Source: an uncultured Lachnospiraceae bacterium (GTDB lineage Bacteria > Bacillota > Clostridia > Lachnospirales > Lachnospiraceae). From it: a DNA stretch of 64,000 nt. The notes under the pieces were generated by a model. That model was not told where the DNA came from, made no database searches, and was given only the letters and a program-made list of their open reading frames with translations. Made by a program: the position numbers and the translations under genes. Position 1 is the stretch's first letter. Every line of letters begins with the position of its first letter. Location: contig CAJUJY010000013.1 in NCBI GenBank assembly GCA_910586555.1, forward strand, positions 8,687 through 72,686. Direction: 5' to 3'. This document shows positions 28,903 through 36,486 of the stretch, piece after piece.

Positions 28903-30942
28903 TTATTCCTCTTTATACATTTTAACCTTTCTGTCTGCCTCTGCCACCATCTGTTTAAAATCTGTTTTACCTGACTTATATTTCTCCCATTCTTCCATAT
29001 ACAGCTCCCCTGGTACATCAAATACTACTTCACCACCAGCATGAAAATTATAAAGCCCTGATGTTATCTCTGTATCTGTATACTTGCTTTTATCTATAAG
29101 CATCATAGTATCTTTTTTCTGCATAAGATAGCTGCATAATGTTTCAATATAAGATACAGAAGCAGGAATATTATCTGTAGCAGCATTTATACATATAAAA
29201 TAACATTTTACAGAAAGAGGCATTTCTTCATCTGTACCAAATACCTTACGTACATTTACATATGGATTTGTACATACAGATTCCAGGAAATGGCTTCCCC
29301 TTTCAAGACTGCAAAGGAACTGTTCCTGTATATGCCTTGATAATGCATCTGATGCTGCACTATGCCATGTAAACAGGCCATCACCTGATATTTGTAATAA
29401 AGTACTTGAAAGTTCTTTAAACTGTTCTGTATCAAAACTTTCATTCCGGCAGGCATAATCATGCAATAGTATATCCTCCATTACATAATAAGCAGTATTT
29501 ATATACTCTGCCTTATCCCCCGGAAGCTTCTTTAGTGCAGATATAAAGCCATCCAGATTTTTTATACTGTTTATATCAATGCCCTCATCTTTAAGCATCT
29601 GTCCATCATATACAAGATAATCCGCTGTTACTGCTACAGGCAGCATCCATATTTCCCCGTCTTCATTAACAGCAGCTTCTTTAAGATAAGGAAAACATGC
29701 ATTAAGGTATTCCTTTACACCATTTATTTCTGTAAGAGGATAAAAACTTCCCTTTTTCTTTACCTGGAGTCCAAATGGATCACCTGACTGCATAAAACAT
29801 ATATCATAATCTGGATCCTGTGAAAGTACACGCAGTGACATCTCATCATTATTTAACTGTTTTATATCCATCTGGTAGCCGCAGCCATATGGCGCATTTA
29901 AAAATCCAATATTCTCTGACTCTATTACACGTATTACTTTATTATCCTTTTTACATTCATTATTAGTAAAACAATTTATGCCATCTTCTGTTATATAAAA
30001 TGTTACACCCCCGCTGTAACATATATCCCCCTGCCTGCTTATAACACCTTTTTCTGGCTGTATTTCAGAACTTGTATTATTAGAAAGGTTAATTTCAAGA
30101 AGCCCCTGTACATTTGTAACCCTTGAGGTATAAATTAAATTTCCGCCATCTGTAACTGTAAGTGACATAAGCTGCTTTAAATCTTTAAATACTGGTTCAC
30201 TTTTCTGGACTATATCCCCATTCTTTACAGTTAAATTTATAAAATAAAAGCCGCCATTATCTGAGTGTGCATACATAATAATTTCATTATTATCCATAAT
30301 ATCACAGACTACAGGGAAATCGTCAAATAGCACTTTACCCTCCTGTGATACAAGTACTTCCCCTTTATATTCAAATATATCATCAGGATTATCCAGTACA
30401 GGCTTTAACTCTTTCCTGCTTTTATCTTGTACAAGCATAATAAGCCTGCCATCTGTAAATATAAGTTTCCTGGCATTGCAGTATCCAGGATATTCACCTA
30501 TAACCTCTGTCTTTTTTCCTTCCAGATTCATCTTATAAAGAACTAAATCACTATCATCATAACTAAGGCCTGCATTTGCTGCAATATAAATATTTCCCCC
30601 TGATAAAACCATAGCAGTAATTTCTGTAATTTCCTTATTGTCATTTATAAGGGGTATGCCAAATTCCTTTTGTGTGCCATCTGAACTAATCTTTATAAGC
30701 TTTTTGCTGGCATCTTCTGTTACAACCGCAATATATGCACTTTTATCTTCCCCTGCTGCCATACAGCTTACATTAATCCCATTATATACCTGCTTTGAAA
30801 TGCCAAGGGCTATAATGTTTTTAATATTTTCTTTTTCCTGGCAGCCTGTTACCAGCATAAGACAGCCGGCTATAAATAATAAAGCCAGCATTTTCTGGTA
30901 TTTGTCTATTATTTTATTTATACTATAAAATAAACTACACAT
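28903..30942 (-). CDS. Lipoprotein with propeller-like N-terminal half and solute-binding C-terminal half
   Basis: 679 residues. Lipoprotein signal with lipobox LVTGC (Cys34). Residues about 45-330 look like a beta-propeller (repeats such as GGNIYIAANAGLSYDDSDLV and TDGRLIMLVQDKS). From about 340 the sequence resembles a family 1 extracellular solute-binding protein (DYDICFMQSGDPFGLQ; AADYLVYDG-like VTADYLVYDGQMLKDEGIDI). It is about 250 residues longer than a normal binding protein. It is the first gene of the importer operon, with GGGGGC 6 nt before the ATG and the LytTR-type promoter at 31081-31150. Ligand unknown. Confidence 0.75.
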   Translation of the reverse strand: MCSLFYSINKIIDKYQKMLALLFIAGCLMLVTGCQEKENIKNIIALGISKQVYNGINVSCMAAGEDKSAYIAVVTEDASKKLIKISSDGTQKEFGIPLINDNKEITEITAMVLSGGNIYIAANAGLSYDDSDLVLYKMNLEGKKTEVIGEYPGYCNARKLIFTDGRLIMLVQDKSRKELKPVLDNPDDIFEYKGEVLVSQEGKVLFDDFPVVCDIMDNNEIIMYAHSDNGGFYFINLTVKNGDIVQKSEPVFKDLKQLMSLTVTDGGNLIYTSRVTNVQGLLEINLSNNTSSEIQPEKGVISRQGDICYSGGVTFYITEDGINCFTNNECKKDNKVIRVIESENIGFLNAPYGCGYQMDIKQLNNDEMSLRVLSQDPDYDICFMQSGDPFGLQVKKKGSFYPLTEINGVKEYLNACFPYLKEAAVNEDGEIWMLPVAVTADYLVYDGQMLKDEGIDINSIKNLDGFISALKKLPGDKAEYINTAYYVMEDILLHDYACRNESFDTEQFKELSSTLLQISGDGLFTWHSAASDALSRHIQEQFLCSLERGSHFLESVCTNPYVNVRKVFGTDEEMPLSVKCYFICINAATDNIPASVSYIETLCSYLMQKKDTMMLIDKSKYTDTEITSGLYNFHAGGEVVFDVPGELYMEEWEKYKSGKTDFKQMVAEADRKVKMYKEE

Positions 30943-31080
30943 AGAAACGCCCCCTATTATAATTACTATAATTGTTATAATACTTTACTGCTGGTTTTTA
31001 TTATGGTTATTATTATATTGACTGCCAAAATACATTACTTCTGTAAAATAAGAATGGTGCCAGCCAGAGTTATTATAAAT

Positions 31081-31150
31081 ATTATTCCATAGAAGATATA
31101 CCAGTTCAAGCATAAAGGAAATTTTTGTTATTTTAGGGGAAATATTTGTT
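31081..31150 (-). promoter_or_regulatory. LytTR-type promoter A (importer operon)
   Basis: Read on the minus strand: AACAAATATTTCC (31150-31138) and AACAAAAATTTCC (31129-31117), exactly 21 bp apart; then 7 bp, TTGAAC (31109-31104), 17 bp, AATAAT (31086-31081). LytTR regulators bind two direct repeats about two helical turns apart just upstream of the -35. The same layout and sequence recur at 36417-36486. Confidence 0.65.
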
Positions 31151-31233
31151 ATATTTATTATATTTTTTAAATAATTTTATTTCATATTTCCAACATTGCA
31201 AATAGTATAGCACACAAGCCCAGAATACAAATT

Positions 31234-32475
31234 TTATTTCTGTTTCTTATTTTTTGTATTATAGTATTCCAGGGAAGACCATATTTCAGAAATTTCCTCC
31301 CCGCCAGCTTCTAATACTACAAGCCCTGGTATATCTGTCCTGTCATACCCATCACCAGCGATAGCATATAAATACCTGCCATCTGAAAATATTTCTTCTA
31401 TTATGTAATTATGGTGCGTGCTGCTGTATGCATTTTTAATATCCACATCTTTATGTTTATCATTAACAGGGTCATAGACTGTTATCTTTCCCCCTCCTGT
31501 TATTGTATATAAAACATCTGTATCTTCATTTAACTGCACAAGACGCTGGCTTGCTATAGGTGAACCTATTCTGTGGGTTTCACCATTTTTAAGATTCATT
31601 ACATAACCTTTCTTTGAATCACCATTTACAACCCTGTAATAACACCTGCCAGCACATATATGTACAAATGCTATTTCTTCATTTCCGTTTTCATATATAA
31701 ATGGCTGTTCACTGCCATCTTCCAGGTTTTTTAAACACATTCCATAATACTTATATACTGTAGCATATCTTCCATATCTTTCCTGTGAAATACCATTTTC
31801 ATGGAAATTATCAATTTTATTTATTTTCTGGCTTTTAAATGAATAAAAACCCCCTTCCCTTTTTTGTTCCTTTGCATCTGGCTCTGTCAACCAATAATAA
31901 TAAATCCCGTCTTTGCACACAGCCAGTTCTTTTGCTTTTACTGGTACCAGTTCCTTAAATTCCCCTGTTTTTACATTAACCGAACATATAATCCCTTCAT
32001 ATGATGGTGTCACATTATAATCATATGTCTTGCCTGTTTTATCATAAATACAATAAACCATACCATCCATATAGCATATCTGTGATACCCATTTATCAAG
32101 TACCAGCTTTGTCTTTCCATCCTTCCAGTAGTACAGGTACTTGTCATAACCCCAGTTTACATAATATACACCACCATTATCACGGTTTGCACATATATCA
32201 AGGCTTCCTTTATATACAGCATACTTCTCTTCATCTTCCCTGCTCCATTCCACACCTGTAAAAACTGCTTTACCCTCTGGTAAAACTTCCTGGTTTTCCG
32301 ATGTTGCAGTTTCCCCTTCAGATGCCATTGATGGCTGTATATCTTTGCCTTGCACAGTTTCTTCCTGCACCGGTGTTTTTACATCTTGTCCCTGGCTGTC
32401 CTTACTACACCCTGTAAATAATAGAAATATTAAAAAAAAGCAGATAGTTAAAGGTATTTTAAATATTTTTGTCAT
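31234..32475 (-). CDS. Secreted lipoprotein of the tandem propeller family, copy 1
   Basis: 413 residues. Lipobox LLFTGC with Cys23, an acidic/Thr-rich spacer to about residue 70, then Tyr/Gly/Asp-rich repeats typical of DUF5050-like beta-propellers (GGVYYVNWGYDKYLYYWKDG; GGGKITVYDPVNDKHKDVDI). The N-terminal 150 residues match copy 2 almost exactly and the C-terminal third matches copy 3, so the gene is mosaic. It has its own promoter at 32533-32560 and a palindrome in the leader. Role unknown; related propeller repeats occur in the N-terminal half of the neighbouring binding lipoprotein. Confidence 0.75.
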   Translation of the reverse strand: MTKIFKIPLTICFFLIFLLFTGCSKDSQGQDVKTPVQEETVQGKDIQPSMASEGETATSENQEVLPEGKAVFTGVEWSREDEEKYAVYKGSLDICANRDNGGVYYVNWGYDKYLYYWKDGKTKLVLDKWVSQICYMDGMVYCIYDKTGKTYDYNVTPSYEGIICSVNVKTGEFKELVPVKAKELAVCKDGIYYYWLTEPDAKEQKREGGFYSFKSQKINKIDNFHENGISQERYGRYATVYKYYGMCLKNLEDGSEQPFIYENGNEEIAFVHICAGRCYYRVVNGDSKKGYVMNLKNGETHRIGSPIASQRLVQLNEDTDVLYTITGGGKITVYDPVNDKHKDVDIKNAYSSTHHNYIIEEIFSDGRYLYAIAGDGYDRTDIPGLVVLEAGGEEISEIWSSLEYYNTKNKKQK

Positions 32476-32503
32476 ATTATCCCTCCTGTATTACATGCTA
32501 TAT

Positions 32504-32560
32504 AATTTGTATTACAAATTTTTATAAACATTATTATAAACAGGTTTAATATATTTTCAA
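32504..32560 (-). promoter_or_regulatory. Promoter and palindromic operator candidate of lipoprotein copy 1
   Basis: TTGAAA (32560-32555), 16-bp spacer, TATAAT (32538-32533) on the minus strand. The 17-bp palindrome AATTTGTATTACAAATT (32520-32504) lies at about +6 to +22, well placed for a repressor. The same set recurs 1382 bp away at 33886-33942 in front of copy 2. Confidence 0.6.
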
Positions 32561-32567
32561 TATTTTA

Positions 32568-32600
32568 AAATCATGTTTAAACTAATATTAAACATGATTT
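32568..32600 (-). terminator. Hairpin after lipoprotein copy 2
   Basis: AAATCATGTTTAA (32568-32580) pairs perfectly with TTAAACATGATTT (32588-32600), just downstream of copy 2 on the minus strand. The equivalent hairpin at 33950-33982 has a C:G pair where this one has A:T. Confidence 0.6.
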
Positions 32601-32630
32601 AATAAAATATTAATATTTAAAAATGAATAA

Positions 32631-33857
32631 TCATTTTTGTTTTTTACTTTTCGTATTATAATATTCTAGTGAAGACCAAATTTCAGAAATTTCCTTTCCA
32701 TCAGCCTTTAACACTACAAGACCAACTATTCCATCTGTTTTTGTACCATTACTTACAATGGTATACAGATATTTGCCATCAGAATACAAACCTTCTGTCA
32801 TATAAGCATTATTAGCACTGCTGTATGTATTCTTAATATATACATATTCTCCCTCATCTTTATAAGGGTCAAACACTGTTATCCCAGCTGCACCTGCGCC
32901 ACTGATATATAACCAGCCAGTATTATTTACTTTTGCATAACCCAAAAGATTTACATAGTGCTTTGATTTCCATTTTTTCCCATCTTTAAGACTTATGCTA
33001 TTTAAAGAATCTCCTTTATTATAATAACACACGCCATCATATAATTGTATATGTGCTGTCTGTTTAGCACCAGCCATAAGAAACTGTTCACTGTTATCTT
33101 CCAGATTTTTTATATAAAATGTATCTTCCCTGCATACTATAGCATACTTCCCATACCTTCCAAACTGCCAGGAACCATTTTCTTCTTTTGAAGCAGACTT
33201 ATGTACATTCTTGTCACTAAACAGATAAAAACCATATTCCTGTTTCTGTTCTTCTGCTTCTGGTCCTGTATACCATTCATAATAAAGCCTGTCTTTACAT
33301 ACAGCAAGCTCTTTTGCTTTTACTTGTGACAGTTCCTTAAGTTCCCCTGTTTTTACATTAACTGAACATATAACACCTTCATACGATGGTGTCACATTAT
33401 AATCATATGTCTTACCTGTTTTATCATAAATACAGTAAACCATTCCGTCCATATAGCATATCTGTGACACCCATTTATCAAGTACCAGCTTTGTTTTCCC
33501 GTCTTTCCAGTAATATAAATATTTATCATATCCCCAGTTTACATAATATACACCACCATTGTCACGGTCCGGACAAATATCTTCACTGCCATAATACACA
33601 GCATATCTTTCCTCATCTTCCCTGCTCCATTCCACACCTGTAAAAACTGCTTTACCCTCTGGTAAAACTTCCTGGTTTTCCGATGTTGCAGTTTCCCCTT
33701 CAGATGCCATTGATGGCTGTATATCTTTGCCTTGCACAGTTTCTTCCTGCACCGGTGTTTTTACATCTTGTCCCTGGCTGTCCTTACTACACCCTGTAAA
33801 TAATAGAAATATTAAAAAAAAGCAGATAGTTAAAGGTATTTTAAATATTTTTGTCAT
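32631..33857 (-). CDS. Secreted lipoprotein of the tandem propeller family, copy 2
   Basis: 408 residues, lipobox Cys23. The first 85 residues are identical to copy 1 and the next 90 nearly so, after which the sequence diverges strongly (ASKEENGSWQFGRYGKYAIV; SGAGAAGITVFDPYKDEGEY). The upstream region is also duplicated almost base for base, including promoter, palindrome and ribosome site (AGGAGGG). It is probably expressed separately from its own promoter at 33915-33942. Confidence 0.75.
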   Translation of the reverse strand: MTKIFKIPLTICFFLIFLLFTGCSKDSQGQDVKTPVQEETVQGKDIQPSMASEGETATSENQEVLPEGKAVFTGVEWSREDEERYAVYYGSEDICPDRDNGGVYYVNWGYDKYLYYWKDGKTKLVLDKWVSQICYMDGMVYCIYDKTGKTYDYNVTPSYEGVICSVNVKTGELKELSQVKAKELAVCKDRLYYEWYTGPEAEEQKQEYGFYLFSDKNVHKSASKEENGSWQFGRYGKYAIVCREDTFYIKNLEDNSEQFLMAGAKQTAHIQLYDGVCYYNKGDSLNSISLKDGKKWKSKHYVNLLGYAKVNNTGWLYISGAGAAGITVFDPYKDEGEYVYIKNTYSSANNAYMTEGLYSDGKYLYTIVSNGTKTDGIVGLVVLKADGKEISEIWSSLEYYNTKSKKQK

Positions 33858-33885
33858 ATTATCCCTCCTGTATTACATGCTATAT

Positions 33886-33942
33886 AATTTGTATTACAAA
33901 TTTTTATAAACATTATTATAAACAGGTTTAATATATTTTCAA
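33886..33942 (-). promoter_or_regulatory. Promoter and palindromic operator candidate of lipoprotein copy 2
   Basis: TTGAAA (33942-33937), 16-bp spacer, TATAAT (33920-33915), with the palindrome AATTTGTATTACAAATT at 33902-33886. A direct duplicate of the control region of copy 1. Confidence 0.6.
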
Positions 33943-33949
33943 TAGTTTA

Positions 33950-33982
33950 AAATCCTGTTTAGACTAATATTAAACAGGATTT
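33950..33982 (-). terminator. Hairpin after lipoprotein copy 3
   Basis: AAATCCTGTTTA (33950-33961) pairs with TAAACAGGATTT (33971-33982). Compared with the hairpin at 32568 both stem strands changed together, so pairing has been conserved since the duplication. Confidence 0.6.
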
Positions 33983-34010
33983 AATAAAACATTAATATTT
34001 TATTTTATAG

Positions 34011-35219
34011 CTACTTCTGTTTTTTCTTTTTTGTATCATAATATTCCATAGAAGACCATATTTCAGAAATTTCCTCACCGTCAGCTTCTAATACTACAAG
34101 CCCTGGTATATCTGTCCTGTCATACCCGTCACCAGCAATGGCATATAAGTACCTGCCATCTGAAAATATTTCTTCTATTATATAATTATTGTGTGTACTG
34201 CTGTATGCATTTTTAATATCCACATCTTTATGTTTATCCTTAACAGGGTCATAAACTGTTATCTTTCCCCCTCCTGTTATTGTATATAAAACATCTGTAT
34301 CTTCATTTAACTGCACAAGACACTGGCTTGCTATAGGTGAACCTGTCCTGTGGGTTTCACCATTTTTAAGATCCATTATATAACTTTTCTTTGAATCACC
34401 ATTTACCACTCTGTAATAACATCTGCCAGCACATATATGTATAAAAAGTTCTGTATACTTTTCATTTATAAATGGCTGTTCGCTGCCATCTTCCAAATTT
34501 TTTAAATATGTGCCAGAATCCTTATATATTGTAGCATACTTCCCATATCTTTCCTGGGTTATGCCATTTTCATTATTGTCATCAATTTTGCTTATCTTCT
34601 GGCTTCCAAATGAATAAAACCCACCTTTATCCTTTCGTTCTTTTACCTCTGGCCCTGTAAACCATTTATAGTAAATCCCGTCCCTGCATACAGCAAGCCT
34701 TTTTGCTTTTACTGGTGCTAGTTCATTAAATTCCCCTGTTTTTACATTAACCGAACATATAATACCTTCATATGATGGTGTTACATCTGGGTCATATGTT
34801 TTGCCTGTTTTGTCATAAATACAATAGACCATGCCATCCATATAGCATATCTGTGATACCCATTTATCAAGTACCAGCTTTGTCTTTCCATCCTTCCAGT
34901 AGTACAGGTACTTGTCATAACCCCAGTTTACATAATATACACCACCATTATCACGGTTTGCACATATATCAAGGCTTCCTTTATATACAGCATACTTCTC
35001 TTCATCTTCCCTGCTCCATTCCACACCTGTAAACTTTGCTTTATCTCCTGGTGAAGTTTCCTGGCTTCTTAATATGGCAGATTCTTTGCCAGCTATATCT
35101 TCTGACTGTACCTGTGGCTGTGTATTTTTATTATCTTGGCTGTTTTGATTACACCCTGTAAGTAGTATCAACATAAAAAAGCAATAACTAGTTAAAAATA
35201 TTCTAAATATCTTTCCCAT
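34011..35219 (-). CDS. Secreted lipoprotein of the tandem propeller family, copy 3
   Basis: 402 residues. Signal peptide and spacer differ from copies 1 and 2 (lipobox LILLTGC, Cys23), but from about residue 68 to 150 it is nearly identical to copy 1, and the C-terminal third is again close to copy 1. The ATG follows GGGGG. There is no clear promoter directly upstream; it may be read from the small secreted gene through the hairpin at 35266-35300. Confidence 0.75.
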   Translation of the reverse strand: MGKIFRIFLTSYCFFMLILLTGCNQNSQDNKNTQPQVQSEDIAGKESAILRSQETSPGDKAKFTGVEWSREDEEKYAVYKGSLDICANRDNGGVYYVNWGYDKYLYYWKDGKTKLVLDKWVSQICYMDGMVYCIYDKTGKTYDPDVTPSYEGIICSVNVKTGEFNELAPVKAKRLAVCRDGIYYKWFTGPEVKERKDKGGFYSFGSQKISKIDDNNENGITQERYGKYATIYKDSGTYLKNLEDGSEQPFINEKYTELFIHICAGRCYYRVVNGDSKKSYIMDLKNGETHRTGSPIASQCLVQLNEDTDVLYTITGGGKITVYDPVKDKHKDVDIKNAYSSTHNNYIIEEIFSDGRYLYAIAGDGYDRTDIPGLVVLEADGEEISEIWSSMEYYDTKKKKQK

Positions 35220-35265
35220 TTTATACCCCCTGTTATTTTAAAAATTTTATTTAACAAATTTAAAA

Positions 35266-35300
35266 TTGTCTGGATACATTTTCTTATTGTATCCAGACAA
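35266..35300 (-). terminator. Terminator after the small secreted protein gene
   Basis: TTGTCTGGATAC (35266-35277) pairs perfectly with GTATCCAGACAA (35289-35300), with a TTTTAAATTT tail on the minus strand. It lies 150 bp after the stop at 35454. Confidence 0.7.
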
Positions 35301-35453
35301 CTAAAAAATATTACTTTCTTAATGAAATCCATTTTAAACTATTTTTAATAGATATAACAATTAAAAACTGACATCTATTGATATATTCTTAACTAAAAGA
35401 TATATTTATAAATACAAATTATCCCAAGCTATTTAATTATTTTAATTCTTTAA

Positions 35454-35813
35454 TTAACATATTTCTTCTCTTCCCCTGCCACAATCTACATGATAAAAAT
35501 ATTCATCTGTATAACCTTGTCCTCCATACTGTCCACACTTTGTACACTTGCCAACATATGAATCTACAATTCTGTTTTTAGTACAAATTCTCCATGTGTT
35601 ACCATTATCATTACTATATTCATGTGTACCAGTCATTCGTATGCCTGAACCATTAAATACATATACATATGAATGGTTACATTTTGCCAGTGGTTCTATC
35701 CCTCCTATACTTGCTGCTGTTACCGCCCCTGTATTTAAACCTGTAGCTGCTACTGTTATTCCTAATGCAAGTCCTGCGCTTACTATAAATTTTTTTAAAT
35801 TATTTTTCCTCAT
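35454..35813 (-). CDS. Small secreted Cys-rich protein of unknown function
   Basis: 119 residues. A clear signal peptide (RKNNLKKFIVSAGLALGITV, cleavage probably near AVTAAS) leaves about 85 mature residues with six Cys, three in a CTKNR...KCTKCG cluster that could hold a metal or disulfides. The mature part is rich in Tyr, Gly and Asn (GTHEYSNDNGNTW). No known family recognised. The ATG follows AAAGGAGG. It is the first clear gene downstream of LytTR-type promoter B, across a leader of about 600 nt, and may be an output or signal of the two-component system. Confidence 0.65.
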   Translation of the reverse strand: MRKNNLKKFIVSAGLALGITVAATGLNTGAVTAASIGGIEPLAKCNHSYVYVFNGSGIRMTGTHEYSNDNGNTWRICTKNRIVDSYVGKCTKCGQYGGQGYTDEYFYHVDCGRGREEIC

Positions 35814-36013
35814 AATTGTTCCTCCTTTTACTTATCCCTGACCTGTTTTGCTAATTTTAATAACAGGATTTTACAGAATTTCAATTTTCTTATTTACTAT
35901 TTGTTATTGTTAAAATTAATGTTGCACTTTTTTTGTTTTGCAGTCCCTCCCTCCTTTACAAATTTTTCCCAGGACTGGTGGTTTTACTTAATATACTTTT
36001 TACTTCTTATATT

Positions 36014-36235
36014 TTAGTAATCCCTGTATCCTGGTTTTTTGCACTTCCAGGCATGTAATATGCACCAGCATGGACAATGTGTATTATTAACCTTTTGGCA
36101 GAACGCCTTCTGCGTTTTATAGATTTTAAGGTTTCTTATACCAGCCCACACTTTACACCTGTGCCAGAAAGTGTTATTATTACCATGTACTTTTTTGAAA
36201 GTACCTAATTTGCAGGTTCTGGCAGCTCTTTTCAC
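36014..36235 (-). CDS. Doubtful small basic Cys-rich ORF
   Basis: 73 codons from a GTG that lies in the loop of the 36212-36252 hairpin. The product is basic and has seven Cys (VNNTHCPCWCILHAWKC). It has no signal peptide and no good ribosome site. It lies inside the leader between promoter B and the secreted protein gene. It may be a chance ORF in a structured RNA. Confidence 0.2.
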   Translation of the reverse strand: MKRAARTCKLGTFKKVHGNNNTFWHRCKVWAGIRNLKIYKTQKAFCQKVNNTHCPCWCILHAWKCKKPGYRDY

Positions 36236-36268
36236 ATATTGCCAGAACCTGCTTTATATAAAGCAGGT
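36212..36268 (-). promoter_or_regulatory. Mutually exclusive hairpins in the leader downstream of promoter B
   Basis: In transcript order, ACCTGCTT pairs with AAGCAGGT (36268-36247). The second strand is also part of GCAGGTTCTGGCA, which pairs perfectly over 13 bp with TGCCAGAACCTGC (36224-36212). The two helices share six to seven bases and cannot coexist, the geometry of an RNA switch. No function is shown. Confidence 0.45.
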
Positions 36269-36416
36269 ATAATGTGTTTTCCATATTTATATATCTGCAA
36301 TATACACCCTGTAATAATTTTATCTTTTGTCCCTGTCTATGTAACCATCAAAAAACCTGGCTAATACTGTTGTTTATTTTCATGTTTTCTGTCCATACCT
36401 GGCAAATCCTGTGAAT

Positions 36417-36486
36417 ATTATTCCATAGAAAACTGGCTGTTTCAACCATGAAGGAAGTATTTGTTGTTTTAGGGGAAATATTTGTT
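36417..36486 (-). promoter_or_regulatory. LytTR-type promoter B (toward the small secreted protein)
   Basis: Minus strand: AACAAATATTTCC (36486-36474) and AACAAATACTTCC (36465-36453), 21 bp apart; 7 bp; TTGAAA (36445-36440); 17 bp; AATAAT (36422-36417). It overlaps the last codons of the kinase gene. The layout is the same as in promoter A. Confidence 0.65.

Noticed and set aside
31081..36486. Possible AgrB/AgrD peptide-processing genes near the AgrC-like kinase
   Set aside because: No ORF with the AgrB membrane-peptidase pattern or a short AgrD-like peptide with a ribosome site was found in the block.
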